64,000 bases of DNA from Cystobacter fuscus. GTDB lineage: Bacteria; Myxococcota; Myxococcia; Myxococcales; Myxococcaceae. The notes under the pieces are model-generated. The model did no database searches and had not been told where the DNA came from. It was given only the letters and a program-made list of their open reading frames with translations. Where the stretch lies: positions 5,766,001-5,830,000 of the forward strand of contig NZ_CP022098.1 of NCBI RefSeq assembly GCF_002305875.1, in the 5' to 3' direction. Shown piece by piece: positions 8,837 to 17,119 of this stretch (the first letter of the stretch is position 1; each line of letters starts with the position of its first letter). The position numbers were made by a program, and so were the translations under genes.

Positions 8837-9994
8837 CTACGCGGGAGGCAAGAGGTTGGCGTCGACGAGCCTCTTGCGCAGCGGGTAGTAGATTTCCTTT
8901 CCCATCTCCTCGAGGTGTTCGGCACCGTGCTGGCGAAGGGGTTCATCCAGCGCGACGGCCCAGGACTCATGGGTTCGTAGCTGCTTTTCGAGCTCCTCGC
9001 GATCGACGCGCCCCGCGAACGACTGGAGCGGCATGAGCCCCAGAAGGACGTTGCCGACCGCATGGAAGCCCACGAGGACGCGATCCAACGGCCGCTTCGT
9101 CTTCTTCAGGATCGAATAACCCGCTGGGGCGGAAGGCTTCGCCAGGCGCCCGTGCCAGAAGAGCAGGTTCAAGAACTGGTGGGAGCACTCGTGGATGAGC
9201 ATGATCAGCGCGGTCAGCACCGTCGCGGCCGAGCCATGCACGTGGCCTGGATACAATCCGAAGGATTGGTTCTGCGTCCCATGCTCGTGGGCCTCGATGA
9301 GGACGAGCTCCCGCAGCACCGTGGTGACCCAGAGGAAGTACTCCGGGATGCACTCCTCCATGATCGCCATCGCCGACTCGAGCCGCGCCGTGTCGCCCCG
9401 GCTGTCGGCGGAAAGGACACCGCGGTGTCCCTCCGGAAGCCAGTAGCTCATCCACTCGTCGTTGCCGAGCAGCGCAACGGCCGCGTTCCCGAGCCGCACG
9501 GAGTTCCCCTGGCTCTTCAGCCAGGCCGGCGCCATTCCGGGCACCTGCAGCTTCTCCAAGGCCAGCACCGTCTGGCCCGCGCCGTTCTTGACGAGGAGCT
9601 GCTGGCTGTCGCCCCGGAAGAGCAGCCGCTCATCCCGCAGGAAGTGCCCGGCGACCGTGACCGGGTGTGGCCCCGTGAACTCCAGCTCGAGCGACGGAAT
9701 CAACTGGCTCAGGAACGCGGCCAGCATGAGCTGACCCGAGATCCAGGACCAGCTGTCCTTCGTCACCCCGCGACCGATCCCCATGGAGGCGGCGCCGATC
9801 TCCGGCATCCACCCTCCCACCGACAAGCGTCGGGGTGTGATCGCGTCATTGCCGAGGTCCACCCGCGCGGCGCCAAGCTGCTCCGCGTGCGAGTTGGCAT
9901 GTGCCACCAGGCCTCGGAACATCCGGCAGCTGAGGTTCTCCGCCAGGGGGAGGAACGCGCCTTCGTGCGGATTCGAGAACACAGAAAACACCAT
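8837..9994 (-). CDS. HExxH protein A, probable peptide beta-hydroxylase
   Basis: 385 aa, the copy nearest the maturase. It has LIHECSHQ (H268, E269, H272), then GFHAVGNVLLGL, and the N-terminal block FSNPHEG and LPLAENLSCR common to all three paralogs. The ATG at 9994 sits 9 nt after GAGG; a GTG at 10003 is the other option. The gene ends 39 nt before the HlyD-like gene and begins 27 nt after the maturase stop, so it is surely in the same transcript. Expected chemistry is iron- and 2-oxoglutarate-dependent hydroxylation at a beta carbon of the precursor core. The three copies have clearly diverged in the central part while keeping the metal motif, so each may act on a different residue. Confidence 0.85.
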   Translation of the reverse strand: MVFSVFSNPHEGAFLPLAENLSCRMFRGLVAHANSHAEQLGAARVDLGNDAITPRRLSVGGWMPEIGAASMGIGRGVTKDSWSWISGQLMLAAFLSQLIPSLELEFTGPHPVTVAGHFLRDERLLFRGDSQQLLVKNGAGQTVLALEKLQVPGMAPAWLKSQGNSVRLGNAAVALLGNDEWMSYWLPEGHRGVLSADSRGDTARLESAMAIMEECIPEYFLWVTTVLRELVLIEAHEHGTQNQSFGLYPGHVHGSAATVLTALIMLIHECSHQFLNLLFWHGRLAKPSAPAGYSILKKTKRPLDRVLVGFHAVGNVLLGLMPLQSFAGRVDREELEKQLRTHESWAVALDEPLRQHGAEHLEEMGKEIYYPLRKRLVDANLLPPA

Positions 9995-10021
9995 GGGGTC
10001 CACCCTCGCGTTGCTTCCGGG

Positions 10022-11266
10022 CTACTTCATCAAGGCCTGGTACGTGTCCTTGGCGGTGGACGTCGTCGGTTGTGACAGCCGCCCGGCGAGATCCTCGACC
10101 GAGACCCGCGTCTTCTTCACCAGGAATCCCGCCACCTCCTCGTGAATCATCTTGATGGTGTCGCAGAGGACGGACTTCTTCGCGAACCCTTCCGCCTTCG
10201 AGTAGCGGTTGAACAGCTCGCCCGAACGGCACGAGCGGAACCATTCGCACCCCTGGCACTCGGCTGGAACCTGATCGATGGCATCGTTGAGCATCTGCCA
10301 GGTCGGACTCTCGAGCAGGTCGCGCAAGGACTTGCCGAAGATCTTGACGCCGGTGTTCGCGAACCGCTCGTCCAGCCCCAGCATGTTGTCATCGACGAGG
10401 ATATCCCCTTCGCTGGAGATCGTCGCGATGTGGTGGCGGCGCGACTTGCGCTGGTCGTTGAACTCGGCGCCTTGCGTGGACCTGAGCGCCAGGAGGACAT
10501 CGGAGATGCTTCTGACGAAGTGGAACTGCGGGTAGATCAGCTGATCCAGCGTGTAGCGCACGAGCTTGCGGTGGGACTCGACCTCCTGGTTCCACTTCAC
10601 CGCGTCCGGGTTGTCCCACCCGCCTCGCGGGAAGTTGAGGTTCGGGTTGCGGATTCCGAGCTCGCGGACGAAGTGCTCGAGCAGCTTGTCGCTCTCGTTG
10701 GACGGATGGACCACGCAGATGGCGCCCACGTTGTTCAGGCGCCCCTGGCTGGCCGCGGCCTGCAGGGCACGCAGCCCGCGCACGGTCGCCTCGTAGCTGC
10801 CGCGGCCCGCGTGATCAGGCCTCCGGCGGTCGTGGATTTCCCGGGACCCATCGATGCTGACCCCGACCTTGAACTTGTGCTTCTCGAAGAGGGAGATCCA
10901 TTCCTCGTCGATCAGGACACCGTTGGTCTGGATGGCGAAGGCGACCTTGACCTTGCCCTCGAGGGTGTTGCGGATCGTCGTGCAAAGGCTGTCGAAGATG
11001 GACTTCTTCAAGAGCAACGGCTCGCCACCGTGGAAGACGACGTGCAGCTGCCCGAGCTTGAGGTCATTGACGGAGCGCACGAGGAACCCGGGCAGCTCAT
11101 CCATGACTTCCTGGGTGATGAATGCCTTGTTCTTGTATCCGCTGAACTCCTGCATGTAGTAGTAGCAGTAATCGCAGGCGAGATTGCATCGTTCCGCCAC
11201 CTTGAGAACGATGTCGAAGCTGAGGGCTTCGTTTGAAGTCGTGGTGGGGACGGGGGTCGCGGACAT
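10022..11266 (-). CDS. Radical SAM/SPASM peptide maturase
   Basis: 414 aa. The 4Fe-4S motif CNLACDYC (C27, C31, C34) and the GGEP motif define a radical SAM enzyme. A C-terminal SPASM-like region with CQGCEWFRSC and a further Cys in SVLCDTIK would hold auxiliary clusters. Its closest conceptual relatives are the FxsB/XyeB/HaaB-type maturases that join an aromatic ring (Phe, Tyr, Trp or His) to a beta carbon two residues downstream, giving three-residue cyclophanes, and FxsB-type loci often carry HExxH proteins as here. The start (ATG at 11266) follows GAGGAAC; the longer frame to 11323 lacks a ribosome site. Which bond it makes in this precursor is not decided by sequence. Confidence 0.9.
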   Translation of the reverse strand: MSATPVPTTTSNEALSFDIVLKVAERCNLACDYCYYYMQEFSGYKNKAFITQEVMDELPGFLVRSVNDLKLGQLHVVFHGGEPLLLKKSIFDSLCTTIRNTLEGKVKVAFAIQTNGVLIDEEWISLFEKHKFKVGVSIDGSREIHDRRRPDHAGRGSYEATVRGLRALQAAASQGRLNNVGAICVVHPSNESDKLLEHFVRELGIRNPNLNFPRGGWDNPDAVKWNQEVESHRKLVRYTLDQLIYPQFHFVRSISDVLLALRSTQGAEFNDQRKSRRHHIATISSEGDILVDDNMLGLDERFANTGVKIFGKSLRDLLESPTWQMLNDAIDQVPAECQGCEWFRSCRSGELFNRYSKAEGFAKKSVLCDTIKMIHEEVAGFLVKKTRVSVEDLAGRLSQPTTSTAKDTYQALMK

Positions 11267-11525
11267 GGGTCGGGTTCCTCGAGTTCGATTCGAGTTCAGC
11301 GAAGTGGTGGGCCACTGCTCCAAGGGAGCAGCGTGAGGCGGGCCCCCTTCGTCTCGGCTGTCACCCGGTCAAAAGACACCCCAGTTCGGATTCGAGCTGA
11401 GGTGCTGGGATTACAGACTCGAGCTGCAGCCCCGAGGGTGTTGGGAGTCGGTTTCGGCGGACCTCAGTCCTGAATGGTTGATTTCCAAGCGAGGAGAGGA
11501 CGGGGGCATTTGTCGAAACAGTCTC
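11267..11525 (-). other. Precursor-to-maturase spacer
   Basis: A 259-nt gap between the precursor stop and the maturase start, long for this compact cluster. It contains a 7-bp inverted repeat (CTGCTCC / GGAGCAG, about 11312-11331) but no T-run. In RiPP loci such spacers often hold a leaky attenuator that makes precursor mRNA more abundant than enzyme mRNA; that role is inferred. No second core-like small ORF was found in it. Confidence 0.4.
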
Positions 11526-11708
11526 TTAGCTGCTCGAGTGGTTGTTCTGGTGGTAGCTCGAGTGGTTCGCGCCGGCCGCGATGATGTCCAGGTACTCGTC
11601 GAGGCTGTCGCCCAGACGCTCATCGAGGGCCGCGTCGAGCGCGCCCTGATCCTTCTCCTCGCTCTTGACAAGCTTCGCCGAGAGCTTCTGCAGAATGCTG
11701 TCGCTCAT
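11526..11708 (-). CDS. RiPP precursor peptide, 60 aa
   Basis: A strong AGGAGG stands 6 nt before the ATG at 11708. The first about 46 residues form a charged, helical leader (MSDSILQKLSAKLVK...) ending LDEYLDIIAAG. That end resembles a double-glycine leader: Leu at -7 and Ile at -4 if cleavage follows AAG. The remaining ANHSSYHQNNHSSS is wholly polar and contains no Cys, Thr, Asp or Glu. It divides into tetrads NHSS, YHQN and NHSS plus a final Ser, with His at core positions 3, 7 and 11. Divergent transcription from the ADOP permease shares a 170-nt region with TTGACA on the minus strand at 11805-11800, a possible -35 element without a well-placed -10. No homologue is recognised from memory. 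Confidence 0.82.
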   Translation of the reverse strand: MSDSILQKLSAKLVKSEEKDQGALDAALDERLGDSLDEYLDIIAAGANHSSYHQNNHSSS

Positions 11709-11881
11709 TGTTTCCTCCTATGTGGCCCAATGTAAGGTGTTCCCATGGCGCGAACCCCCCACCTTGGGTAAAATAACGCTCGCATCGTGCTTGCCCGTTT
11801 GTCAACAAAGTTTGGTGGTTGTCAGTAAGGTGTCTACTACTGTTGCTCCAGCCCGCCCATGCCCGGGAGGTCGCAGTCCCA

Positions 11882-14266
11882 ATGGAGTCGCTCCTCAGAG
11901 ATGTCCGGTTCGCCTGGCGGGGCCTGCGCCGTACCCCGGGCTTCACCTTCGCCGTGGTGCTCACGCTTGGTCTGGCGTTGGGCATCAACATGGTGATCTT
12001 CAGCCTGGTGCACGCGTTGGTGCTGCGCCCGTTGCCCTTTTCCAGGAGTGGGGAGCTGGTGCGGCTGTATTGCACCCAGCCCACGGAGGGGGGCGTGAGT
12101 CCCTCGGAGCCAGAGGTGGCCGCGTGGGCGGAGGAGACAGGCGCCTTCAGTGGAGTGGTGGGCTTTCATTATACTTCCGTCAACCGCACGGGAGGGGAGC
12201 TGCCCGAGCGGCTCCTGGCGGCGCGCGTCACCCCCAACCTCCTCTCCACGGTGGGCGTGGGGCCCGCGGCGGGCCGCCCGTTCGAGCCCGCGGACGCCAG
12301 GCCCGGCGCGGCGCCCTCGGCGCTCGTCTCCCACTCGCTGGCGACGCGGCTGTTCTCCACCGCGCAGGCGGCGGTCGGCCAGACGCTCTGGCTGGATGGC
12401 AGCGCGGTGCGCGTCATGGGCGTATTGCCCCCGGGCTTCGTGTTGGGTGATTCCGGCCGCGAGGTCGATGTCTGGCTGCCGCTCGAGCTGCGCAAGACCC
12501 CGGAGGCCCAGGGCGATCACCATCTCACGGTGCTCGCCCGGCTGAAGCCCGGCGTGTCATTGGAGGCCGCGCGCGCCGCGGCCGCCCGCCGCAGTGCCCT
12601 GCTGCATGAAGGTGTGGGCACGAGCACCGAGCCGCCACATGGCGTGCAGGCCCAGTCGTGGCAGGAGAACGTCACCGGGCCCGTGCGCTCGGTGGTGTTC
12701 GCCCTTTGGGGCGCGGCCGCCTTCGTCCTGCTCATCGCTTGCGCCAACGTGGGCAACCTCCTGTTGGCGCGCGCCATCCACCGTCGGCGCGAGGGGGCCA
12801 TCCGCGTCGCGCTCGGGGCGAGCCTGGGGCGTCGCGTGTGGGAGGCGCTCGCCGAGAGCGTGCTGTTGTCCATGCTGGGCGGCACGGTGGGGTTGTTCCT
12901 CGCCCTCTGGGGGACCGACCTCGCGTCCGCGCTGCTTCCGTCGACGCTGCGCGGCCTTTCCTCGCCCGGGCTGCACCTGCCGGTGCTGCTCTTCGCGGTG
13001 GGGATGTGTCTGGGGGTTGGAATGGTCCTCGGGTTGGTGCCCGCGATCGACTCCGCCCGCGTCTCGCTCCTGCCGCTGCTGGGTGGGGGGCACGGCAGCA
13101 CGGGTGCTCATCACCCGCTGCGCGCGGGTCTGGTGGTGGTGCAGCTCGTGCTGGCCTTCGTGCTGCTCACGGGGGTGGGTCTGCTCGTGCGCACGCTCGC
13201 GCAGCTCTCCTCGCTGGACCTGGGCTTCCGGCCGGAAGGCGTGGTGACCGCGGCGGTGCAGTTGCCGGACCAGCGCTACCCGGACGAGGCCGCGCGCATC
13301 CGAGCCGCCGTCCAGCTCGAGGCGGCGCTGTCCGCGCTTCCTGGCGTCCAGGCCGTGGGGCTCCTGCGGGAGGTTCCCCTGGGAGGCTCCACCTCGTCGT
13401 CGGGCATCATGATGGAGGGCACGGACGATACGGTGCGTCGGCACGCCGAGCACCGCGTGGCCAGCGCTGGCGCCCTCAAGGCCCTGGGGGTGCCACTGAA
13501 GCGCGGCCGCCTCTTCGCCGAGACAGACGCTCCGGGTGCGCCCCCGGTGGCGCTGGTCAACGAGTCCTTCGTTCGTACCTTCCTCGGAGGCCGGGACGCC
13601 CTGGACACCCGCTTCACCTTCGATGGGAACACGTGGTGGACGGTGGTGGGCGTGGTGGGAGACATCCGCCACCGCGAGCTGACGGAGCCCCCGGCTCCGG
13701 CCTTCTATGTGCCGGTGGCCCAGACGGGGCCCACCCAACTGCACCTCCTCATACGGGGCGCGCCCCTTCCCACGCTCGCGCAGGTCCGCGAGGTGGTGCG
13801 CGGCGTGGACCCCGAGTTGCCGGTGCCCACGCTGGAGCAGCTTGGCGCGTTGGTGGTGCGTGGCCAGCGGCGCTACCAGATGACGCTCGATCTGCTCTCC
13901 GCGCTTTCAGGGCTCGCGCTGTTCCTGGCGGCCCTGGGCATCTGGGGCGTGGTGTCCTACGGCGTCTCCCAGCGCACGCGCGAGCTGTCCATCCGTCGTG
14001 CCCTGGGGGCGAGCGAGGGTCATCTGGTGTGGCTGGTCGTGGGCGCCGCCGCGCGGCTGATTGGGATCGCGCTCCTGGTGGGCCTTCCGGCGGCGGTGGG
14101 GCTCGGGCAGATGATGCGCGGCCTCCTTTACGGTGTCACTCCTGCGGACGTCCCCACTCTATTGGGCGTGGCGGCGCTGCTGGGCACGGTGGGGCTGTTC
14201 TCCGCGTGGTTGCCAGCGCGGCGCGCGGCGAAGGTGGAGCTGGGGCTTGCCCTGCGGGCGGAATAG
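11882..14266 (+). CDS. ADOP/MacB-type ABC permease
   Basis: About 794 aa. It begins MESLLRDVRFAWRGLRRTPG, the hallmark N-terminus of the ADOP (duplicated orphan permease) family. Two FtsX-like halves are visible: four-helix blocks separated by MacB-like periplasmic domains, with hydrophobic segments near residues 20-45, 270-300, 320-350, 365-390, 415-435, 675-700 and 720-790. Such permeases have no own ATPase and need a MacB-class NBD such as that at 195-944. GGGAGG precedes the ATG at 11882; an upstream GTG at 11819 would add 21 non-family residues. It is transcribed away from the RiPP precursor. Whether it serves the RiPP locus or, more likely, the separate two-component/ABC system cannot be told from sequence. 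Confidence 0.88.
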   Translation: MESLLRDVRFAWRGLRRTPGFTFAVVLTLGLALGINMVIFSLVHALVLRPLPFSRSGELVRLYCTQPTEGGVSPSEPEVAAWAEETGAFSGVVGFHYTSVNRTGGELPERLLAARVTPNLLSTVGVGPAAGRPFEPADARPGAAPSALVSHSLATRLFSTAQAAVGQTLWLDGSAVRVMGVLPPGFVLGDSGREVDVWLPLELRKTPEAQGDHHLTVLARLKPGVSLEAARAAAARRSALLHEGVGTSTEPPHGVQAQSWQENVTGPVRSVVFALWGAAAFVLLIACANVGNLLLARAIHRRREGAIRVALGASLGRRVWEALAESVLLSMLGGTVGLFLALWGTDLASALLPSTLRGLSSPGLHLPVLLFAVGMCLGVGMVLGLVPAIDSARVSLLPLLGGGHGSTGAHHPLRAGLVVVQLVLAFVLLTGVGLLVRTLAQLSSLDLGFRPEGVVTAAVQLPDQRYPDEAARIRAAVQLEAALSALPGVQAVGLLREVPLGGSTSSSGIMMEGTDDTVRRHAEHRVASAGALKALGVPLKRGRLFAETDAPGAPPVALVNESFVRTFLGGRDALDTRFTFDGNTWWTVVGVVGDIRHRELTEPPAPAFYVPVAQTGPTQLHLLIRGAPLPTLAQVREVVRGVDPELPVPTLEQLGALVVRGQRRYQMTLDLLSALSGLALFLAALGIWGVVSYGVSQRTRELSIRRALGASEGHLVWLVVGAAARLIGIALLVGLPAAVGLGQMMRGLLYGVTPADVPTLLGVAALLGTVGLFSAWLPARRAAKVELGLALRAE

Positions 14267-14311
14267 GTCCTGGACGAGCAGGACCAACGCGGCGTGATAG
14301 GGTGGGAGGCC

Positions 14312-14551
14312 GTGCACACCATCTTCGTCATGATCAAGTGTGAGCTGGGGCAGACGTACAAGACGGCGGCGATGATCGCCGACCAGGTCGACGAGGCAGC
14401 GGAGGTGTACTCCACCTCGGGAGGGTACGATCTGCTGGCCAAGTTCCACCTCGACAAGGCCCAGGACGTCGGTCGCTTCGTCACCGAGCGGATCCAGACG
14501 ATGCCCGGCATCAAGGACACCTACACCATCACCACCTTCAGCGCCTTCTAG
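14312..14551 (+). CDS. Stand-alone Lrp/AsnC ligand-binding-domain protein
   Basis: 79 aa beginning VHTIFVMIKCELG, the typical first strand of an AsnC/Lrp RAM domain, and ending TYTITTFSAF. It lacks the helix-turn-helix of true Lrp regulators. The GTG at 14312 follows GGGAGG; an in-frame GTG 18 nt upstream lies within that site region and is less likely. It starts 46 nt after the permease stop, so the two are probably co-transcribed. Stand-alone RAM proteins form oligomers that bind small ligands and can modulate other proteins; the function here is unknown. Its last 153 nt recur almost unchanged at 1-153. Confidence 0.85.
   Translation: MHTIFVMIKCELGQTYKTAAMIADQVDEAAEVYSTSGGYDLLAKFHLDKAQDVGRFVTERIQTMPGIKDTYTITTFSAF
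14399..14551 (+). repeat. Direct repeat, right copy (Lrp-type gene 3' end)
   Basis: Matches 1-153 with three substitutions over 153 nt. The two copies are in the same orientation, 14.4 kb apart, and bracket the ABC/two-component operon, the RiPP cluster and the ADOP permease. Confidence 0.9.
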
Positions 14552-14616
14552 CAGCGCCTGCCAGCGGGCGGGGGCGGGAGCCCGGCTCGGGTGACCGGGC
14601 CCCCCTCCCACCGTGA

Positions 14617-16977
14617 CTAGATGCCCGGCGCCGCCGCGTCCTCCTGGGAGGCGTGGCCGTCACCCCGCGAGGACGGGCTCCCGTCGCCATGGGCGTGGGA
14701 GGCGTTGTCGCGCACCGGGAGGCCGAGGGGAGCCCACTCGCCCGTCTTCGGCTCGAACTCCAGCACCTCCGAGTGGCCCACGTCGTAGAACCAGGCGTGC
14801 AGCCGCACCTCGCCGGCGTCGTACTTGCGGCGCAGCACGGGGTTGGTGAGCGCGTTGTCCAGCTGCACCAGGGCGTTGGCCTTGGCCGCGTCCTCGGGGG
14901 TGGCGTTGGGGGGCAGCTTGCCGAGCACGGGCGTGGCCTCGGCCAGCCAGTTGACCACCCCGGGCAGCCCCTCGGGCTTGTCCTTGCTCAGCAGCGCCTT
15001 CATGGCGCCGCAGGCCGAGTGGCCGCAGACGATGACGTCCGACACGCCCAGCACCTCCAGCCCGTACTCGATGGCGCTGCTCACCGCGGGGGACAGGGGC
15101 GAGTGGTTCTCGGGCACGAGGTTGCCCACGTTGCGCACGATGAACAGCTCGCCGGGATCCGTGGAGGTGATGAGGCTCGGGCTGATGCGGCTGTCGGCGC
15201 AGGTGATGAGCAGCGTGTGCGGCGTCTGGCCCTTGGCGAGCCGGCCGAACAGCTCCCCGTAGCGGGGGCGGCGCGCGCGGCGGAAGCGCTCCACGCCGTG
15301 CACCAACCGATCCCTCGGCGAGGTCTGCGTCGCGCCCTGGAGGCCCTGGAGGCGGGCCACCACGTCGGACTCGGTGAGGGCGAAGAGCTCCTCGAAGCGC
15401 GAGTCCTCTCCGGCCTGGCGCAAGAGCAGGCGCTGCACCTCGGGCAGCGCGCCCTGGATGACGAGCGGGTGCTGGGCCTCCAGCAGCTCACGCACCAGCT
15501 GCGTCATCAGCTCCGCGCCCGACACGTCCATGGCCGTCACGTCCGAGAAGTCGAACACCATGCCGCGCCCGGGCTCCAGCGCGTGGGCCTCGTTGCGCAT
15601 GGCCTCGATCTTCCCGGCGCTCAGGAAGGTGATGGGGCCGGTGAGCAGGAAGCGGTAGGGCCCGGCCGAGTTCGTGTGGACGATTCCCGCCTGGCCCCGG
15701 CCCAGCCGCGCGACGGCGATGGCCAGCGCCACGATGATGCCCGCCTGCACGCCGACGATGAAGTCCAGGAGCACGACGGACGCGAAGGTGACGATGAACA
15801 CCGTCCCCTCCGTGCGCGACACCTTCCAGAGTCCCAGCAGCTCCCGCGGGCGCAGCATGCGCACCGCCAGGGCCATCAGCACGCCGACGAGCGCCACGAT
15901 GGGGATGTGCGCGAGCACGGGCAGCAGCAGCAACACCGCCCCCAGCACGAGCAGCGCGTGCAGCAGCGTGGCGCGCCGGGTGCGTCCCCCGGCCTTCGCG
16001 TTGAGCGCGGCGCGCGCGTAGGCACCCGCCGCCGGGATGCCGCCGAGCAGCGACACGGCCATGTTGCTCAGTCCCAGGCCCACGAGATCCTGATCCGGAT
16101 CATGCGTGGGACGCGGAGACAGCCTGGCCACCACGCCGCCGGCCGTCACCGCCGTCAGGGACGACAGGGCGTAGACGACGAGCGCGGTGCTCATCAACTG
16201 GACCCAGCCCGACGTGGGCATGCTCGGCATGGCGGGCAGGGGCAGCGCGTGGGGCAGCGCGCCGAGCGTCGGCACGTCCAGGCGCAGGCCCAGGACGAGG
16301 GCGCTGGTGACGGCGACGGCGATGAGGGGCGAGGGCAGCTTGGGCGCCACCCGGGGCAGGGTCAGGGTGATGGCCAGCGTGAGCGCGGTGAGGGCGAGCG
16401 CGACGGGCTGGGTCTGATGAATCAACTGACCCAGGTGCGCCAGGACGTCGAACACGTGGTTCTGGTCCGGAGCCGGCAGGCCCAGGGCGCGCGGGAGCTG
16501 CCAGACGAGGAGGATGGCGCCGATGCCGGCGGTGAAGCCCGACACCACCGGCATGGGCACCAGGCGGATGGCGCGGCCGAGCCCCAGCAGGCCGGTGAGC
16601 ACCTGCAGCACACCCACCACCAGGCCGATGGTGAGCAGGCCCCGCAGGCCGTACTGCTGCACGGCCGAGGCGATGAGCACCGCCATGGCGGCGGTCGGGC
16701 CCGTCACCAGCAGGGGCGTGCCGCCAAACAAGGAGCCGACGACGCCCGCGACGATGGCCGTCACCAGGGCGATTTCCGGGGACACTCCCGAGGCCAGACC
16801 GATGGCCAGGGACAGGGGGACGGCCACGCTGGCCACCTGCAAGGCGGCCACGACGTCTTCCTTGAGATCACGGGAGGAGAAGAGGGCCTTCCACTCGGGA
16901 AGCAGCTCGCGCAGGCCGAGGCCCGAGCGCACGGAGGGGAGGTGAGGACGAAGCCGGGAAAGGAAGTTCACACTCAT
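14617..16977 (-). CDS. SulP anion transporter fused to beta-carbonic anhydrase
   Basis: 786 aa. An N-terminal SulP permease (about 25-430; GVSPEIALVTAIVAG, TGPTAAMAVL, ISGFTAGIG-like and GGIPAAGAYAR segments; 10-14 helices) is followed by a STAS domain (about 445-545) and a beta-carbonic anhydrase (about 570-760). The anhydrase keeps C593 in TCADSR, D595, and H653/C656 in CGHSACGA as predicted zinc-site residues. Such fusions are read as bicarbonate transporters that hydrate or dehydrate their substrate at the membrane. ATG at 16977 begins MSVNFLSRLRP; an ATG at 17055 would add 26 unlikely residues, and neither has a strong ribosome site. It is convergent with the Lrp-type gene; a GC-rich hairpin (14580-14600) lies between. 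Confidence 0.92.
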   Translation of the reverse strand: MSVNFLSRLRPHLPSVRSGLGLRELLPEWKALFSSRDLKEDVVAALQVASVAVPLSLAIGLASGVSPEIALVTAIVAGVVGSLFGGTPLLVTGPTAAMAVLIASAVQQYGLRGLLTIGLVVGVLQVLTGLLGLGRAIRLVPMPVVSGFTAGIGAILLVWQLPRALGLPAPDQNHVFDVLAHLGQLIHQTQPVALALTALTLAITLTLPRVAPKLPSPLIAVAVTSALVLGLRLDVPTLGALPHALPLPAMPSMPTSGWVQLMSTALVVYALSSLTAVTAGGVVARLSPRPTHDPDQDLVGLGLSNMAVSLLGGIPAAGAYARAALNAKAGGRTRRATLLHALLVLGAVLLLLPVLAHIPIVALVGVLMALAVRMLRPRELLGLWKVSRTEGTVFIVTFASVVLLDFIVGVQAGIIVALAIAVARLGRGQAGIVHTNSAGPYRFLLTGPITFLSAGKIEAMRNEAHALEPGRGMVFDFSDVTAMDVSGAELMTQLVRELLEAQHPLVIQGALPEVQRLLLRQAGEDSRFEELFALTESDVVARLQGLQGATQTSPRDRLVHGVERFRRARRPRYGELFGRLAKGQTPHTLLITCADSRISPSLITSTDPGELFIVRNVGNLVPENHSPLSPAVSSAIEYGLEVLGVSDVIVCGHSACGAMKALLSKDKPEGLPGVVNWLAEATPVLGKLPPNATPEDAAKANALVQLDNALTNPVLRRKYDAGEVRLHAWFYDVGHSEVLEFEPKTGEWAPLGLPVRDNASHAHGDGSPSSRGDGHASQEDAAAPGI

Positions 16978-17119
16978 GGCGTAAAAAGTGAAGTCGATGA
17001 CACAGCGGCGCCATGGCGCCCGGGCAACGACATGCCCGGGGACCACGAGCCCCATGGAGTTGAAGAATGAAGAAAGGGAGACGCTTCTGTCGGACCGAGG
17101 GGATGGGCGCCCGAGGCAC

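Larger units (their letters stand above)
3717..11708 (-). other. RiPP biosynthetic gene cluster (rSAM + triple HExxH)
   Basis: Seven same-strand genes, read from 11708 down to 3717: precursor peptide, radical SAM/SPASM maturase, HExxH protein A, HlyD-like protein, C39-peptidase ABC exporter, HExxH protein B, HExxH protein C. The composition is what is expected of a ribosomally made, post-translationally modified peptide: a leader-bearing substrate, a C-C or cyclophane-forming rSAM enzyme, alpha-ketoglutarate-HExxH-type beta-hydroxylases, and a leader-cutting exporter. Spacings are short (16-120 nt) except for 259 nt between precursor and maturase. No immunity gene is obvious. The cluster is bounded by oppositely oriented genes on both sides. 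Confidence 0.85.

Noticed and set aside
11770-11805. Promoter TTGACA with TATTTT for the RiPP precursor
   Set aside because: The spacing is 24 nt, too long for a standard sigma-70 promoter; only the -35-like box is noted.
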